From positions 1 to 64,000 of the forward strand of contig CAIOKO010000016.1 of assembly GCA_903858935.1 (NCBI GenBank): a stretch of 64,000 bases of DNA, read 5' to 3'. Origin of the DNA: an uncultured Schlesneria sp. Its GTDB lineage: Bacteria; Planctomycetota; Planctomycetia; Planctomycetales; Planctomycetaceae. The notes beneath the pieces are model-generated. The model was given only the letters and a program-made list of their open reading frames with translations, was not told where the DNA came from and made no database searches. A program made the translations under genes and the position numbers. Every line of letters starts with the position of its first letter. Within the stretch, counting starts at the first letter, position 1. Shown one piece after another: positions 1 to 9,191 of this stretch.

Positions 1-46
1 CGGCTGCTGCGGAGTCTTCCTCGCTCTGCTTTACGTTGTTCATCAT
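1..46 (-). CDS. Possible N-terminus of a gene leaving the window on the left
   Basis: On the minus strand two adjacent ATG codons (46-44 and 43-41) open a frame that stays open to the window edge and begins MMNNVKQSEEDSAAA. A GGTAGGGA stretch a few bases upstream could be a ribosome binding site. Only about 15 residues are visible, they are polar and carry no motif, so no function can be given. It could equally be a chance open frame. Confidence 0.25.
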   Translation of the reverse strand, partial: MMNNVKQSEEDSAAA

Positions 47-365
47 CGTCAGTTCCCTACCGCCCTATGCACAGATCAAGGTTTGTTGAATTGTCTCAGT
101 TATTATTGGCACACAGGGAAGACTCGACGCCACCCTACAAATACAGAAGACGGCTCGGGTGGAAACTTCGCCCTCCCGAAGAAAAAGGCAAGAACCGGCG
201 AAGGTGACTAAGTTGGCCAACTTCAAACCTGCGCAAAAGTCTATGAAACACGGAACTTGGCCAACTCTTTTTTCAATCGCTTGGTGGGCAAGCGGAAGCG
301 GCAGAGATTAGTTTTGAGAAAGTGGAAAGTAGAAAGATCAGGACATCACGATCGTTCACAATCTA
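47..365. other. Intergenic region with palindromes and a partial hairpin repeat
   Basis: No gene is seen here. Two features stand out. GAAGACTCGACGCCACCCTAC at about 120-140 resembles the right arm of the hairpin at 56814-56880. Two GGCC-centred palindromes lie at 210-223 and 253-267. On the minus strand the region is downstream of the esterase at 366-1616, so the palindromes could form a terminator structure. Confidence 0.5.
210..267. repeat. Paired TTGGCCAA palindromes
   Basis: AAGTTGGCCAACTT (210-223) is a perfect 14-base palindrome. GAACTTGGCCAACTC (253-267) is a near-copy in inverted relation, followed on the plus strand by a T-run. The two can pair with each other or fold singly. They may act as a terminator for the esterase gene read from the right, as a protein-binding dyad, or be remains of a dispersed repeat. 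Confidence 0.45.
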
Positions 366-1616
366 TCATCGAGCGACGTGCTGTGTACTGACCGCACAAT
401 TCCGGTCGTCGAAAAGATTTAAATAGTAGACTTTGGCTTCGGCGGGAATCTGGGCTGAGACCCTCCCCTTCTCTGCGTCAAACGTGGCTCGTGCTTGTTC
501 CCATTTACGATCCTGCCATCGGCCGGAATCCAGGGTGAAATTCAATTCCGCTTTGGTGATCGGAACATCTGATTTGAAAGTTGCCCAAAGCTCATTTTCG
601 GTTTGGCCTTCCCCGACGATTTTGGGAAGCGGTTTCCCCTGCCGCAGAATCGAGTTGGCAAACACGTGTATTTCCTCAGGATTTTCACCGGCGGGACCAT
701 GGCCGTGTGGCATACGAACGCGCAGGCATAGGTCTCGCGGGCCAGTGGGAAGTAAATACGATTTCTTCCACGAGTCCATCGGGTACGCAAAATCATTTGT
801 CCCATTGACCCACAAGATTGGCATTTTGGCCTGCGGCAGGTATGCAGACGGATCCCATTGACGCAGCCATAACCCCGCCTGGTCAGCTCCGAGTTTTTCA
901 AACGCGGGAAGCCAGGCAGAATTTTCACCGAGAAACCCACACCCATACACGGGAGCAGCAAACTTGAATCGCGAATCAACCCCGGCCACGACACATGTTA
1001 AGTATCCCCCCCAGGAGATCCCTGTCACTCCGATCCGGTCGGCATCAACTTCGGGGTACGATCGAATCAGTGAATGTGCCAGAATCGCGGCACCGGTTGC
1101 CTGGTAGGTCCACTGATCTTCGATGGGGTCGTTCAGCTGGCCAAAACTGGCATCCCATCCCGCAGGACCACCCTGTTCGTGCCGTTTCCAGTTTCCATAC
1201 GTCCCTACGGGAACACAGCCACACAGGTCCATGGCAATCGCCGCATAACCGCGTGAATTCCAGACCTTGACCCACCGGTCAAAAGCGGTTCCACCTCCAC
1301 CATGGATCAAAACCATCGCAGGATATTTTGTTTCTGTGGCAGACTCTTTTTTCTCGGGGACGCCGTAATAGGCAAAGATTCGAGTCGGTTTCCCTTTATG
1401 ATTCAAGCCTTGATAGAAAAACGATTTGACACCATCTGCCTGTGCTTCGGCAGCCGGGAAAACTTCAGGGGTTTTCGAGAGCGCGTCAAGATCAAACCGA
1501 ACCTTCGGCAAGGGTTTACTCACCGCTTCTTGTGCGAATGACATCGATTGCCAGACAGGACCAAGCAATCCAAGTACTGCGCCAACCCATACTGTCGTGG
1601 AATGAAACTTCGACAC
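366..1616 (-). CDS. Secreted alpha/beta hydrolase (acetyl xylan esterase / dienelactone hydrolase-like)
   Basis: Predicted exported alpha/beta-hydrolase fold enzyme, probably cleaving carboxyl esters such as acetylated polysaccharides outside the cytoplasm. An oxyanion-type HGGGG motif is followed by the nucleophile elbow GVTGISWGGY (GxSxGG). A catalytic Asp is likely in the NGTNDFAYP stretch and a His in MPHGHGPAG, the order expected for the fold. The N-terminus has a signal peptide (VWVGAVLGLLGPVWQSMSFA). I chose the GTG at 1616 because GGGAG lies 7 bases upstream; a longer TTG start at 1637 has no good ribosome binding site. It is divergent from the PSD1-DUF1501 pair, with about 200 bases between them. 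The substrate cannot be told from sequence. Confidence 0.8.
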   Translation of the reverse strand: MSKFHSTTVWVGAVLGLLGPVWQSMSFAQEAVSKPLPKVRFDLDALSKTPEVFPAAEAQADGVKSFFYQGLNHKGKPTRIFAYYGVPEKKESATETKYPAMVLIHGGGGTAFDRWVKVWNSRGYAAIAMDLCGCVPVGTYGNWKRHEQGGPAGWDASFGQLNDPIEDQWTYQATGAAILAHSLIRSYPEVDADRIGVTGISWGGYLTCVVAGVDSRFKFAAPVYGCGFLGENSAWLPAFEKLGADQAGLWLRQWDPSAYLPQAKMPILWVNGTNDFAYPMDSWKKSYLLPTGPRDLCLRVRMPHGHGPAGENPEEIHVFANSILRQGKPLPKIVGEGQTENELWATFKSDVPITKAELNFTLDSGRWQDRKWEQARATFDAEKGRVSAQIPAEAKVYYLNLFDDRNCAVSTQHVAR

Positions 1617-1816
1617 GAGAACGCTCCCATGGGACAACGAGAAAAAAGTCAGGTCATCAAGATCTTCTAACAGACAATCGCAAAATAGGCGATTGAATCG
1701 ATGTGATTCAATGTCGTCCTTGTGACGAGTGGGGTTGGGAGAATATGCTTATCTGTTGATGTTTGAAGTTGTTCGTCGCGAAACGTGTTGTCCTCTAATT
1801 TTGCATGGAGTTACTG

Positions 1817-4800
1817 ATGGATCGGTTCGTCAGACTGGTACTCCTTTGGCTGATATGCCTTGGTTTCACCGTAGGTTCGGAAGGCTGGTCGAAAGACTCA
1901 CCTGCATTTGATGAATCGTCCCTGGAGTTTTTCGAGAAACAGGTTCGTCCGATCCTGGTGGCGAAATGCTTTGAATGTCATTCAAACGGCAAAGGATCAC
2001 TTAAAGGGGGATTGGCTCTTGATTCTCGCGAGGCACTACTCAAGGGAGGTGACACGGGGCCAGGAGTCACACTCGACAAACCGGCTGAGAGTTTGTTTGT
2101 TTCCGCCATCAATTATGGCGACGTGTACCAGATGCCGCCGAAATCGAAATTGCCAGCCAACGAGATCGCCGTTTTAACTCGTTGGGTCGAAATGGGGCTG
2201 CCATGGCCAAAAGAAGCCGCATCGAAAGCAGGGACTGTCAAGCCGTTTGATCTTGCCTCTCGAACGTCCGAACACTGGTGCTGGCAACCTGTGAGAAAGG
2301 TTGACCCACCCGAAATCCGTCAGACGGATTGGCCGATCACCGAGACTGATCGATTTATTCTCGCCAAGCTTGAGTTCAAGGGGCTGAAGCCCGCCCCCCC
2401 TGCTGACAAGCGAACACTGCTCAGGCGAGTTTACTTTGATCTCATCGGACTCCCCCCTACTCCGGAGGAGGTTGAGCTTTTTGTCCAGGACCAGCGACCA
2501 CAGGCCCTGGAAGTTGTCGTCGACAGATTGCTTGGTTCAGTCCATTTCGGGGAACGCTGGGGTCGGCATTGGCTCGATCTGACAAGGTATGCAGAAACTC
2601 GTGGACATGAATTTGAACCGGTGATCCCCAACGCCTGGCAATTCCGTGATTACGTGATTCGAGCATTGAATGCGGATGTTCCGTTCGACCGTTTTCTCAC
2701 CGAACAAATTGCAGGGGACCTGATTGAACCACGCTGGCGCACGACTGCAGACTCCCAATCCCCCCCTTCCCTGCCGATTAACGAATCGCTGATAGGAACG
2801 GGCTTCTGGTTTCTCGGCGAAGAAGTCCATTCGCCCGTTGATATCCGTAAGGATGAGACCGACCGTATGGATAATCGACTCGACGTGATGTCGAAGACAT
2901 TTCTTGGCCTGACGGTGGCCTGTGCTCGGTGTCACGATCATAAATTTGACGCGATTTCACAACGGGACTACTACGCCCTTGCGGGCTTCGCGATCAGTGG
3001 CAGCTATCGACAAGTTCGTGTCGACACCGCCGAGCAGCATCATCAGATCGCATTACAACTGGAAGAACTTCGATCAAATGTACGCCGCGAGACAGGTCGG
3101 AAACTTGTCGACACTGCGCGGCCCGTGCTTGACAAGCTCGATCGCTATTGGCTTGCCTCAATGCAGGCGCTGGATGAAGGGGTTTCAATCACAGCACCTG
3201 CGGGCGAGAGCCAGTCGCAGGTGTCGGGTTACGCAATTGTTCAACGTCTGGCAACGGACAATCAGTTGGATTTTACCCTGTTGACGCGATGGTGCATCGA
3301 GTTAAACACGGCTAAAAAAGAACCTCAACATCCGCTGTACCGCCTGTTTGCTGGCGATTCGAACAGCCAAGCGAATGTTACTGGTCAACCTGCGGTACCT
3401 GCTGCCAACGAAGAGGCAACTCGGTCGATTCCGGGTCTCGTTGTGGACTTTGGAGATCCTGTGGCAAACGCGGCAATGCAGGACGGAGTCTCCTTCGGTT
3501 TAAAGCCGGTCACTCGTGGTCAACTGGTTCTCGGAAACGAAAAATCAAACGTCACTGTGGCGACGATTGGTGGATGGGAGCGGGATCTGTTCTGGAAGAA
3601 CATCAAACTTGCACCGGGGACTGAAGTTGATAACGGCACGCTGGGGGCCTGGCAACAGTACGGACGCATGGTTCGTACGCCGGAATTCACCTCATCCAAT
3701 CGCAAGGTCTGGTATCTGATTAAAGGTTCGGTACGAGCCTACGCTTCAGTCAATTCGCATCTGATTGTCGTCGGACCGCTGCATGGCTCCGTGTTGCGAG
3801 AATTCAAACATGCCGACGATCAGTGGCATTGGGTTTCACACGATTTATCTCATTATTCCGGCCACCGAATGCATGTGGAGTTTTCACCGGCCGATGACGG
3901 CCCCTGTTCCATCGCGATGGTCGTGCAAAGTGATGCCGCCCCTCCCTCAATCGATCGGCTTATTTCCAGTTCGAATGATTTTGGAAATGGTGCAAAGTCC
4001 AGAGCTGAACGAATCGCTTCGTATCTGAGGGCATTGCGTACCGCCGCAAACTTCATCTTAGAAGGGAATCCTGATAAACCGGCTGCTGACACCATTCAAA
4101 ATCAGCCTCCCAGCGAAAAGGAAGTATCGGCTCAACTTGCAAATTGGATTGTGACACATCAACAACTGTTCTCACTGGAAGAATTCAAATCGCCATTGGC
4201 CGGTCTGGCTGAGGCGGAGGCGTCACTTGCAAAACAGGTTCAATGGGAATCGAGGCTCGCTCCTGCCATGCTGGACGGGAATGGTGTTGATGAGCTCCTT
4301 CTCGTTCGAGGTAATTCGAATACCCCTAAAGAACCGGTGTCTCGCAGATTTCTTGAAGCCTTTCACAGCCCGGCAAATACAGATACGACTGACAAAGGGA
4401 ATGGGAAGACGAGTACTTTTACTGGTAGCGGTCGCCGAGAACTTGCCGCTGAAATGCTTCGAAGTCCACTGGCTTCACGGGTCGCCGTCAATCGGATCTG
4501 GCACCATCTTTTCGGACGAGGCATCGTCCCCACTGTCGATAACATGGGTGTCCTAGGACTTCCTCCATCACATCCTGAACTGCTGGATCATCTGGCAGTT
4601 CGATTTGTTAACGGGGGTTGGTCGACAAAGGCCATGATTCGATCACTTGTACTCAGTCAGACTTACCAGATGTCGAGTCATCCAACCGAGGCAGACGCAG
4701 TCGATCCCGACAACGAATTGTGGCATCGCATGCCGATCAAGCGCCTTCAAGGTGAAGTCATCCGCGACTCGCTGCTGGCGGTTTCAGGCCGCCTTGATCC

Positions 4801-5284
4801 AACCCCTTTTGGCCCGAGCGTTCCGATTCATTTGACGGAGTTCATGCAAGGCCGGGGTCGTCCTGGCAACAGCGGGCCGCTCGATGGGAATGGTCGACGG
4901 AGTATCTATATCTCTGTGAGGCGCAATTTCCTTTCACCGATGATGCTGGCCTTCGATACCCCATCACCATTTTCGACGGTCGGTCGGCGAACGGTATCAA
5001 ACGTTCCAGCACAGGCTTTGATACTGATGAACGATCCGTTTGTCATCGAACAAGCCAATCGCTGGAGCGAACGACTTCTGGCGGATTCGTCGCAAAGCAA
5101 CCACCAACGATTAGACCAGCTTTACCTGACTGCATTCGCACGCAAACCAGATGCATCAGAATTGTCGGAAGCGATGGCGTTTCTGAATTCTCAAGGGGCT
5201 GACCAGCCAGACAACCAACGCGGGGCATGGAATAACCTTTGCCACGTAATGTTCAATCTCAAAGAATTCGTCTTTGTCGAATGA
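1817..5284 (+). CDS. PSD1-type protein (PSCyt1 - DUF1549 - DUF1553), secreted
   Basis: Large exported planctomycete protein of about 1155 residues. After a signal peptide (DRFVRLVLLWLICLGF) comes a cytochrome-like PSCyt1 domain with a heme-type CFECH motif near residue 51, then a DUF1549 domain, which contains a second conserved CARCHDHKFD motif, a low-similarity middle segment (about 400-780), and DUF1553 near the C-terminus (ELAAEMLRSPLASRVAVNRIW onward). A role in extracytoplasmic degradation or redox chemistry is often assumed for the family but is not proven. ATG 1817 is preferred to ATG 1805 because GGAG sits 5 bases upstream. The stop overlaps the next start (ATGA), so it is translationally coupled to DUF1501, the usual pairing. 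Confidence 0.9.
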   Translation: MDRFVRLVLLWLICLGFTVGSEGWSKDSPAFDESSLEFFEKQVRPILVAKCFECHSNGKGSLKGGLALDSREALLKGGDTGPGVTLDKPAESLFVSAINYGDVYQMPPKSKLPANEIAVLTRWVEMGLPWPKEAASKAGTVKPFDLASRTSEHWCWQPVRKVDPPEIRQTDWPITETDRFILAKLEFKGLKPAPPADKRTLLRRVYFDLIGLPPTPEEVELFVQDQRPQALEVVVDRLLGSVHFGERWGRHWLDLTRYAETRGHEFEPVIPNAWQFRDYVIRALNADVPFDRFLTEQIAGDLIEPRWRTTADSQSPPSLPINESLIGTGFWFLGEEVHSPVDIRKDETDRMDNRLDVMSKTFLGLTVACARCHDHKFDAISQRDYYALAGFAISGSYRQVRVDTAEQHHQIALQLEELRSNVRRETGRKLVDTARPVLDKLDRYWLASMQALDEGVSITAPAGESQSQVSGYAIVQRLATDNQLDFTLLTRWCIELNTAKKEPQHPLYRLFAGDSNSQANVTGQPAVPAANEEATRSIPGLVVDFGDPVANAAMQDGVSFGLKPVTRGQLVLGNEKSNVTVATIGGWERDLFWKNIKLAPGTEVDNGTLGAWQQYGRMVRTPEFTSSNRKVWYLIKGSVRAYASVNSHLIVVGPLHGSVLREFKHADDQWHWVSHDLSHYSGHRMHVEFSPADDGPCSIAMVVQSDAAPPSIDRLISSSNDFGNGAKSRAERIASYLRALRTAANFILEGNPDKPAADTIQNQPPSEKEVSAQLANWIVTHQQLFSLEEFKSPLAGLAEAEASLAKQVQWESRLAPAMLDGNGVDELLLVRGNSNTPKEPVSRRFLEAFHSPANTDTTDKGNGKTSTFTGSGRRELAAEMLRSPLASRVAVNRIWHHLFGRGIVPTVDNMGVLGLPPSHPELLDHLAVRFVNGGWSTKAMIRSLVLSQTYQMSSHPTEADAVDPDNELWHRMPIKRLQGEVIRDSLLAVSGRLDPTPFGPSVPIHLTEFMQGRGRPGNSGPLDGNGRRSIYISVRRNFLSPMMLAFDTPSPFSTVGRRTVSNVPAQALILMNDPFVIEQANRWSERLLADSSQSNHQRLDQLYLTAFARKPDASELSEAMAFLNSQGADQPDNQRGAWNNLCHVMFNLKEFVFVE

Positions 5285-6738
5285 GGTCTTTCATGTTTCC
5301 CTGTCAACGATATCTTGCACAGCCGATCTCGCGTCGCGAGCTATTGTCGCAGTCCGCACATGGTTTCGGAACAGTGGCTCTTTCGACAATGCTGGCTCGC
5401 AGTACGACCGCCTTTGCATCAAGCGGCAACTCCAGTTCGCTTGCGGCCCGAGCGACTCATTTTCCCGCCAAGGCCAAGAATGTCATCTTCCTGTATATGG
5501 ATGGCGGGCCATCGCAGGTCGACACGTTTGACCCCAAGCCGATGCTCGACAAGTACGATGGTCGGCCTCCGCACGAGGTGATCGGAAAGCTTGAACCGAC
5601 TCAGTTTGCCAATATCGGCAAGATTCTGAAATCGCCCTGGAAGTTTCGCCAGTACGGCGAAAGTGGCATCCCCGTCAGCGATCTGTTTCCTCATGTCGCA
5701 ACCTGCGCAGATGATCTGGCGGTCGTGCGGTCAGTCGTTGCGCCATTCTCCGAACACACCTTCGCCAATTACTTCCTGCACACCGGAACTGGTGTGCAAG
5801 GACGGCCCAGTCATGGAGCGTGGGTCAGCTATGGGCTTGGTTCCGAATGCGATGATCTTCCCGCATTCGTGATCTTGAATGGGGGCTTGATACCCCCTGG
5901 TGGAATGGATTGTTTCGGAAGCGGCTTTTTACCCGCTGCGTTTCAGGGATCGGTCTTTACGACGGGCGAGGCTCCCGTTGCAAACATTCGCCCCAGCGAG
6001 AAAACTCGCTCCCTGCAAGAGGCCAAGCTGGCTTTGATGAAACGTCTGGATCAAGGGCGATTGCAGCAACTGGGTCACGTTGACGCACTCGAGTCAGCGA
6101 TTTTCAACTACGAACTTGCCGCTCGAATGCAGCTTGCGGTACCCGCCTTAATGGACATGCAGGACGAATCGAAGTCAACGCAGGACGCCTATGGGCTTTC
6201 GGATGATTTCGCCAACACGCGGACTTACGGACGGCTGTGCCTCGTCGCCCGGAGGCTCGTTGAGCGAGGAGTTCGATTCATCGAATTAACTTGCCCGTCA
6301 GGAAACGGAGACCGCTGGGACCAGCATTCAAACCTCGTTGACGGGCACACGAAAAATGCTCGCTCGGTCGATAAACCGATTGCAGCCTTGATACAAGACC
6401 TGAAGCAACGAGGACTACTGGACGAGACATTGATCGTCTGGTGCGGCGAGTTCGGTCGGACTCCGTTTGCTCAAGGTGGCGACGGGCGCGATCATAATCC
6501 GTTCGGCTTCACGATCTGGATGGCTGGAGGTGGCATTAAAGGAGGCTCGATCCACGGGGCCACTGACGAATTCGGTTATAAAGCGGTGGAAAACAAGGTT
6601 GAAGTCCACGACCTGCACGCGACGATGCTGCATCTGTTAGGTGTTGACCATACTCGACAGACATTTCGTTTTGGCGGTCGCGACATGCGGCTAACGGATG
6701 TTCACGGGCATGTTATCCATGAAATTCTGAACGCTTAA
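5281..6738 (+). CDS. DUF1501 family protein with Tat-like signal
   Basis: Member of the DUF1501 family, which belongs to the alkaline phosphatase/sulfatase-like fold. The N-terminus carries an SRRELL twin-arginine-like motif followed by a hydrophobic segment, pointing to export by Tat. VIFLYMDGGPSQVDTFDPKP is the family's hallmark, with metal-type Asp residues. Further conserved segments are GDRWDQHSN and WCGEFGRTPFAQGGDGRDHN, with potential metal ligands. The start at 5281 overlaps the upstream stop as ATGA. The partner is the PSD1 protein just upstream, which suggests that the two act in the same process. The biochemical activity of this family is not established. Confidence 0.9.
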   Translation: MRSFMFPCQRYLAQPISRRELLSQSAHGFGTVALSTMLARSTTAFASSGNSSSLAARATHFPAKAKNVIFLYMDGGPSQVDTFDPKPMLDKYDGRPPHEVIGKLEPTQFANIGKILKSPWKFRQYGESGIPVSDLFPHVATCADDLAVVRSVVAPFSEHTFANYFLHTGTGVQGRPSHGAWVSYGLGSECDDLPAFVILNGGLIPPGGMDCFGSGFLPAAFQGSVFTTGEAPVANIRPSEKTRSLQEAKLALMKRLDQGRLQQLGHVDALESAIFNYELAARMQLAVPALMDMQDESKSTQDAYGLSDDFANTRTYGRLCLVARRLVERGVRFIELTCPSGNGDRWDQHSNLVDGHTKNARSVDKPIAALIQDLKQRGLLDETLIVWCGEFGRTPFAQGGDGRDHNPFGFTIWMAGGGIKGGSIHGATDEFGYKAVENKVEVHDLHATMLHLLGVDHTRQTFRFGGRDMRLTDVHGHVIHEILNA

Positions 6739-7631
6739 TTTTCCGATGGCCCGGATTTCGCGTCTCGTACATCGCAAAGAACGGCTTCGATTCCCTGGCA
6801 GTAGTTTTGGATTGGTAGATCGTTGGTTGTGAAGCCGAATGGATCTTCGATTTCAACGCCAATCTCTTCGACACCAAACAGGATATATGAAGTCAACAGC
6901 GTTGCAGGAATCGTAGCCCAGCCAAAGTCTTTGACGAATGCGAACGGGAGGGTGAAGCAATACACGATCAGCACTCGACGCAAATGAACTGCGTAAGCAA
7001 ACGGCAACGGCGTGGAATGGATTCGCTCACATGCCCCGCAATAGTCGATCAGTAATTCAATGTTATGATCAAGTGAGTTGAGTTGTAAGCTGTCGATCAG
7101 ACCTCGCTCACGCGCGGATAAGACTCGTGAAGTAATCAGATTCGCGATGGCGAGCGGTGGATGTTTCGAAGCCTCGATCCGAGTCACATCGGTAGGAGAG
7201 ACATCGCTGAGAGTTGTACCCAGGCTGGTTGTTTTGTGAAGACGTTGCATCACGGCGAAGGGGAATCCGATGGTCAAACTAATGATCTCGCGCATCAATG
7301 ACTGGTCCGCCGACAGCCATTCGCTCGCTTGCCTGGTGAGGTTCCGGCACTCATTGACGATCCCACCCCACTGCTTGCGCCCTTCCCAGAACCGGTCGTA
7401 CGACGAGTTCGTCCGGAAAACCAGCAACAAACCCAGTGCCGTTCCAATCAAGGAATGGGCGGTTGCGGGGATGCCCATGTTCCGGCAAAAACTGGGGCCA
7501 CAGATGAACAACACGGTCACGATGGCAGCCCAGAAGAAGCTCGCAATCACACGGAACAGGATCTCCCGGACCATCGAACCTTCGATGTCCAGCAGGTGAC
7601 TGGTCCATTGACGAGGATCGTATTGGCTCAT
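6735..7631 (-). CDS. Bestrophin-family anion channel (UPF0187)
   Basis: Integral membrane protein of 298 residues resembling bacterial bestrophins, which form pentameric chloride or cation channels in the inner membrane. An N-terminal hydrophobic pair (FRVIASFFWAAIVTVLFICG and the following helix) is followed by the conserved SYDRFWEGRKQWGGIVNECRN region. Two more hydrophobic helices lie around residues 205-245 (VYCFTLPFAFVKDFG, TIPATLLTSYILFGVEEIG), and the GVEIEDPFG segment typical of the family comes near the C-terminus. Its ATG overlaps the stop of the upstream PQQ-like gene, so the two are probably one transcript. It ends convergently with DUF1501, with TTAA shared as both stop codons. 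Confidence 0.87.
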   Translation of the reverse strand: MSQYDPRQWTSHLLDIEGSMVREILFRVIASFFWAAIVTVLFICGPSFCRNMGIPATAHSLIGTALGLLLVFRTNSSYDRFWEGRKQWGGIVNECRNLTRQASEWLSADQSLMREIISLTIGFPFAVMQRLHKTTSLGTTLSDVSPTDVTRIEASKHPPLAIANLITSRVLSARERGLIDSLQLNSLDHNIELLIDYCGACERIHSTPLPFAYAVHLRRVLIVYCFTLPFAFVKDFGWATIPATLLTSYILFGVEEIGVEIEDPFGFTTNDLPIQNYCQGIEAVLCDVRDAKSGPSEN

Positions 7632-8905
7632 TTCTTCTCGATTCGATAGAGATGCGTCTTTGATCGCAAGACTAACGACTTCCCAACGACGGCAGGCGAA
7701 GCAACAAACCCGCTATCGAGTTTATTATCCGCGACCTGGTCAAACTCGCGAGTTGCCTTGAAAACCGGAATCGACCCCGATTGCGAGAAGCAATAGATCA
7801 GTCCGTCAGCCAGGAGAGGCGAGGCCCAATATTCGCCGGCCAGTCGTTTGGTCCAGATCTCGGTACTGGTCCTGGCATCCAGGCATGACGCCACACCGCC
7901 ATCGTTCATCATAAATAACAAATCACCGAAAAGGATTTGCGAGGGGCGTTTGGGGACCGACTTATTTGTTCGCCAGACGATATTTTCCGTGATATCCCCC
8001 TTCCCTTTTGGAGAAAGAGCGATCAATGGATTCGGGCCATCGGCGGTCGTGATATAGAGCAGACCGTTTCCGAACAGCGGACGACCGGCGGCATTCATCC
8101 CTCCATGACGAACCGTCCAGACGGGATCACCCGTCTTTGGATCGTAAGCGATGGTTGCCGAGGCAAACGGACTCACCAAAAGTTCGCGTCCGTCCGCTTC
8201 GATCAGAATCGGGGTCGAATAAGCCTTTTTGGCGTCGCCGTCCGTGGTTCCGAAATCAACATTACGATCACGCCTCCAGACCGACTTTCCGGTCAATTTG
8301 TCGAGCGCCGTAATGTATTGAACGTCGTACCCGTCGAAGGTCAGGTATAGCAACCCGTTATAAACGACAGGCGATGATCCTGGCCCTCGCCAGTGATCGC
8401 ATTCCAGATCAAGACGCTCCCAGATCTTCTGACCTGTCTTCGTATCAAGGCACGCGGTCCCGTAAGCCCCGAAATGAATATAGACGCGGCCTTCCTCGAT
8501 GTATGGTGTTGGCGACCCGTAACTGTTCGTTCCATGGGTGAACTGAGGTTTGTCGACCTCAAACAGTTTCAGGTCGTGAACAATTTTGCCCGTATCGAAG
8601 TCGATACAGACGGCTGAAAGTACAATTGGCTTATCGAGCTTTGGCTTTTCGGGAGTGACATTCTGAATTTCCGGGGCATTGGTGACCCAGATCTGTTTTC
8701 CCCAGACGACTGGCGACGACCAGGCTCGCCCGGGAAGGGGTGTCTTCCAGACAATCTCAGGTGACCCTTCGCCAAAAGTGACAGGCAGACCTTTCGCCGT
8801 CGTTGTGCCATCACCATGCGGCCCGCGAAACTGATTCCAATTGCTATCATCGGCAATCAGTGGGTGACAAGCCAGAATAGCGAGTGAAAGAACGGACAAT
8901 CGCAT
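7628..8905 (-). CDS. Secreted PQQ-like beta-propeller repeat protein
   Basis: Exported beta-propeller protein of the planctomycete FRGP type. The signal peptide MRLSVLSLAILACHPLIA is followed by WNQFRGPHGDG and by repeated propeller blades with motifs such as VVWGKQIWVTN, YITALDKLTGKSVW and SCLDARTSTEIW. The blades resemble PQQ-enzyme/BamB repeats, but no PQQ-binding enzyme motif was seen, so a binding or structural role is at least as likely as a dehydrogenase. ATG 8905 is chosen over the longer frame because of the signal peptide and an AGAGG site upstream. It is paralogous to the protein at 42904-44118. The bestrophin gene follows with ATGA overlap. Confidence 0.85.
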   Translation of the reverse strand: MRLSVLSLAILACHPLIADDSNWNQFRGPHGDGTTTAKGLPVTFGEGSPEIVWKTPLPGRAWSSPVVWGKQIWVTNAPEIQNVTPEKPKLDKPIVLSAVCIDFDTGKIVHDLKLFEVDKPQFTHGTNSYGSPTPYIEEGRVYIHFGAYGTACLDTKTGQKIWERLDLECDHWRGPGSSPVVYNGLLYLTFDGYDVQYITALDKLTGKSVWRRDRNVDFGTTDGDAKKAYSTPILIEADGRELLVSPFASATIAYDPKTGDPVWTVRHGGMNAAGRPLFGNGLLYITTADGPNPLIALSPKGKGDITENIVWRTNKSVPKRPSQILFGDLLFMMNDGGVASCLDARTSTEIWTKRLAGEYWASPLLADGLIYCFSQSGSIPVFKATREFDQVADNKLDSGFVASPAVVGKSLVLRSKTHLYRIEKK

Positions 8906-9191
8906 AGGAGCCTCTTTCAATGGCGGCAAAATTCGCGACAGTTTCATAGCAGACTTAAGCCTACTTAACTTAACGCCGAATGCCTCACGAGAGAAGCCAA
9001 AAAACATCACTGTCCGGGCCAATCGGGATTACGTCCAGATGCATGCGGCACAACGGACAGAACCAGAGTTAAAGAGGGTTTGGATCCACGGCGTTGAACT
9101 TACCGTGGCTTGTTACCACCTTCTGGACGGGTATCATTTGCAACTCACTATTTTAAAAAGTTTGCTCGCTCGAATAGGTGGACAATCAGCA
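8906..9191. promoter_or_regulatory. Divergent intergenic region between PQQ-like gene and recQ
   Basis: This spacer of about 285 bases separates two divergent genes and must hold their promoters. An open frame runs through it in phase with recQ, but it has no family similarity and the RecQ start is clear at 9192. No convincing promoter boxes or operator could be assigned by eye. Confidence 0.35.
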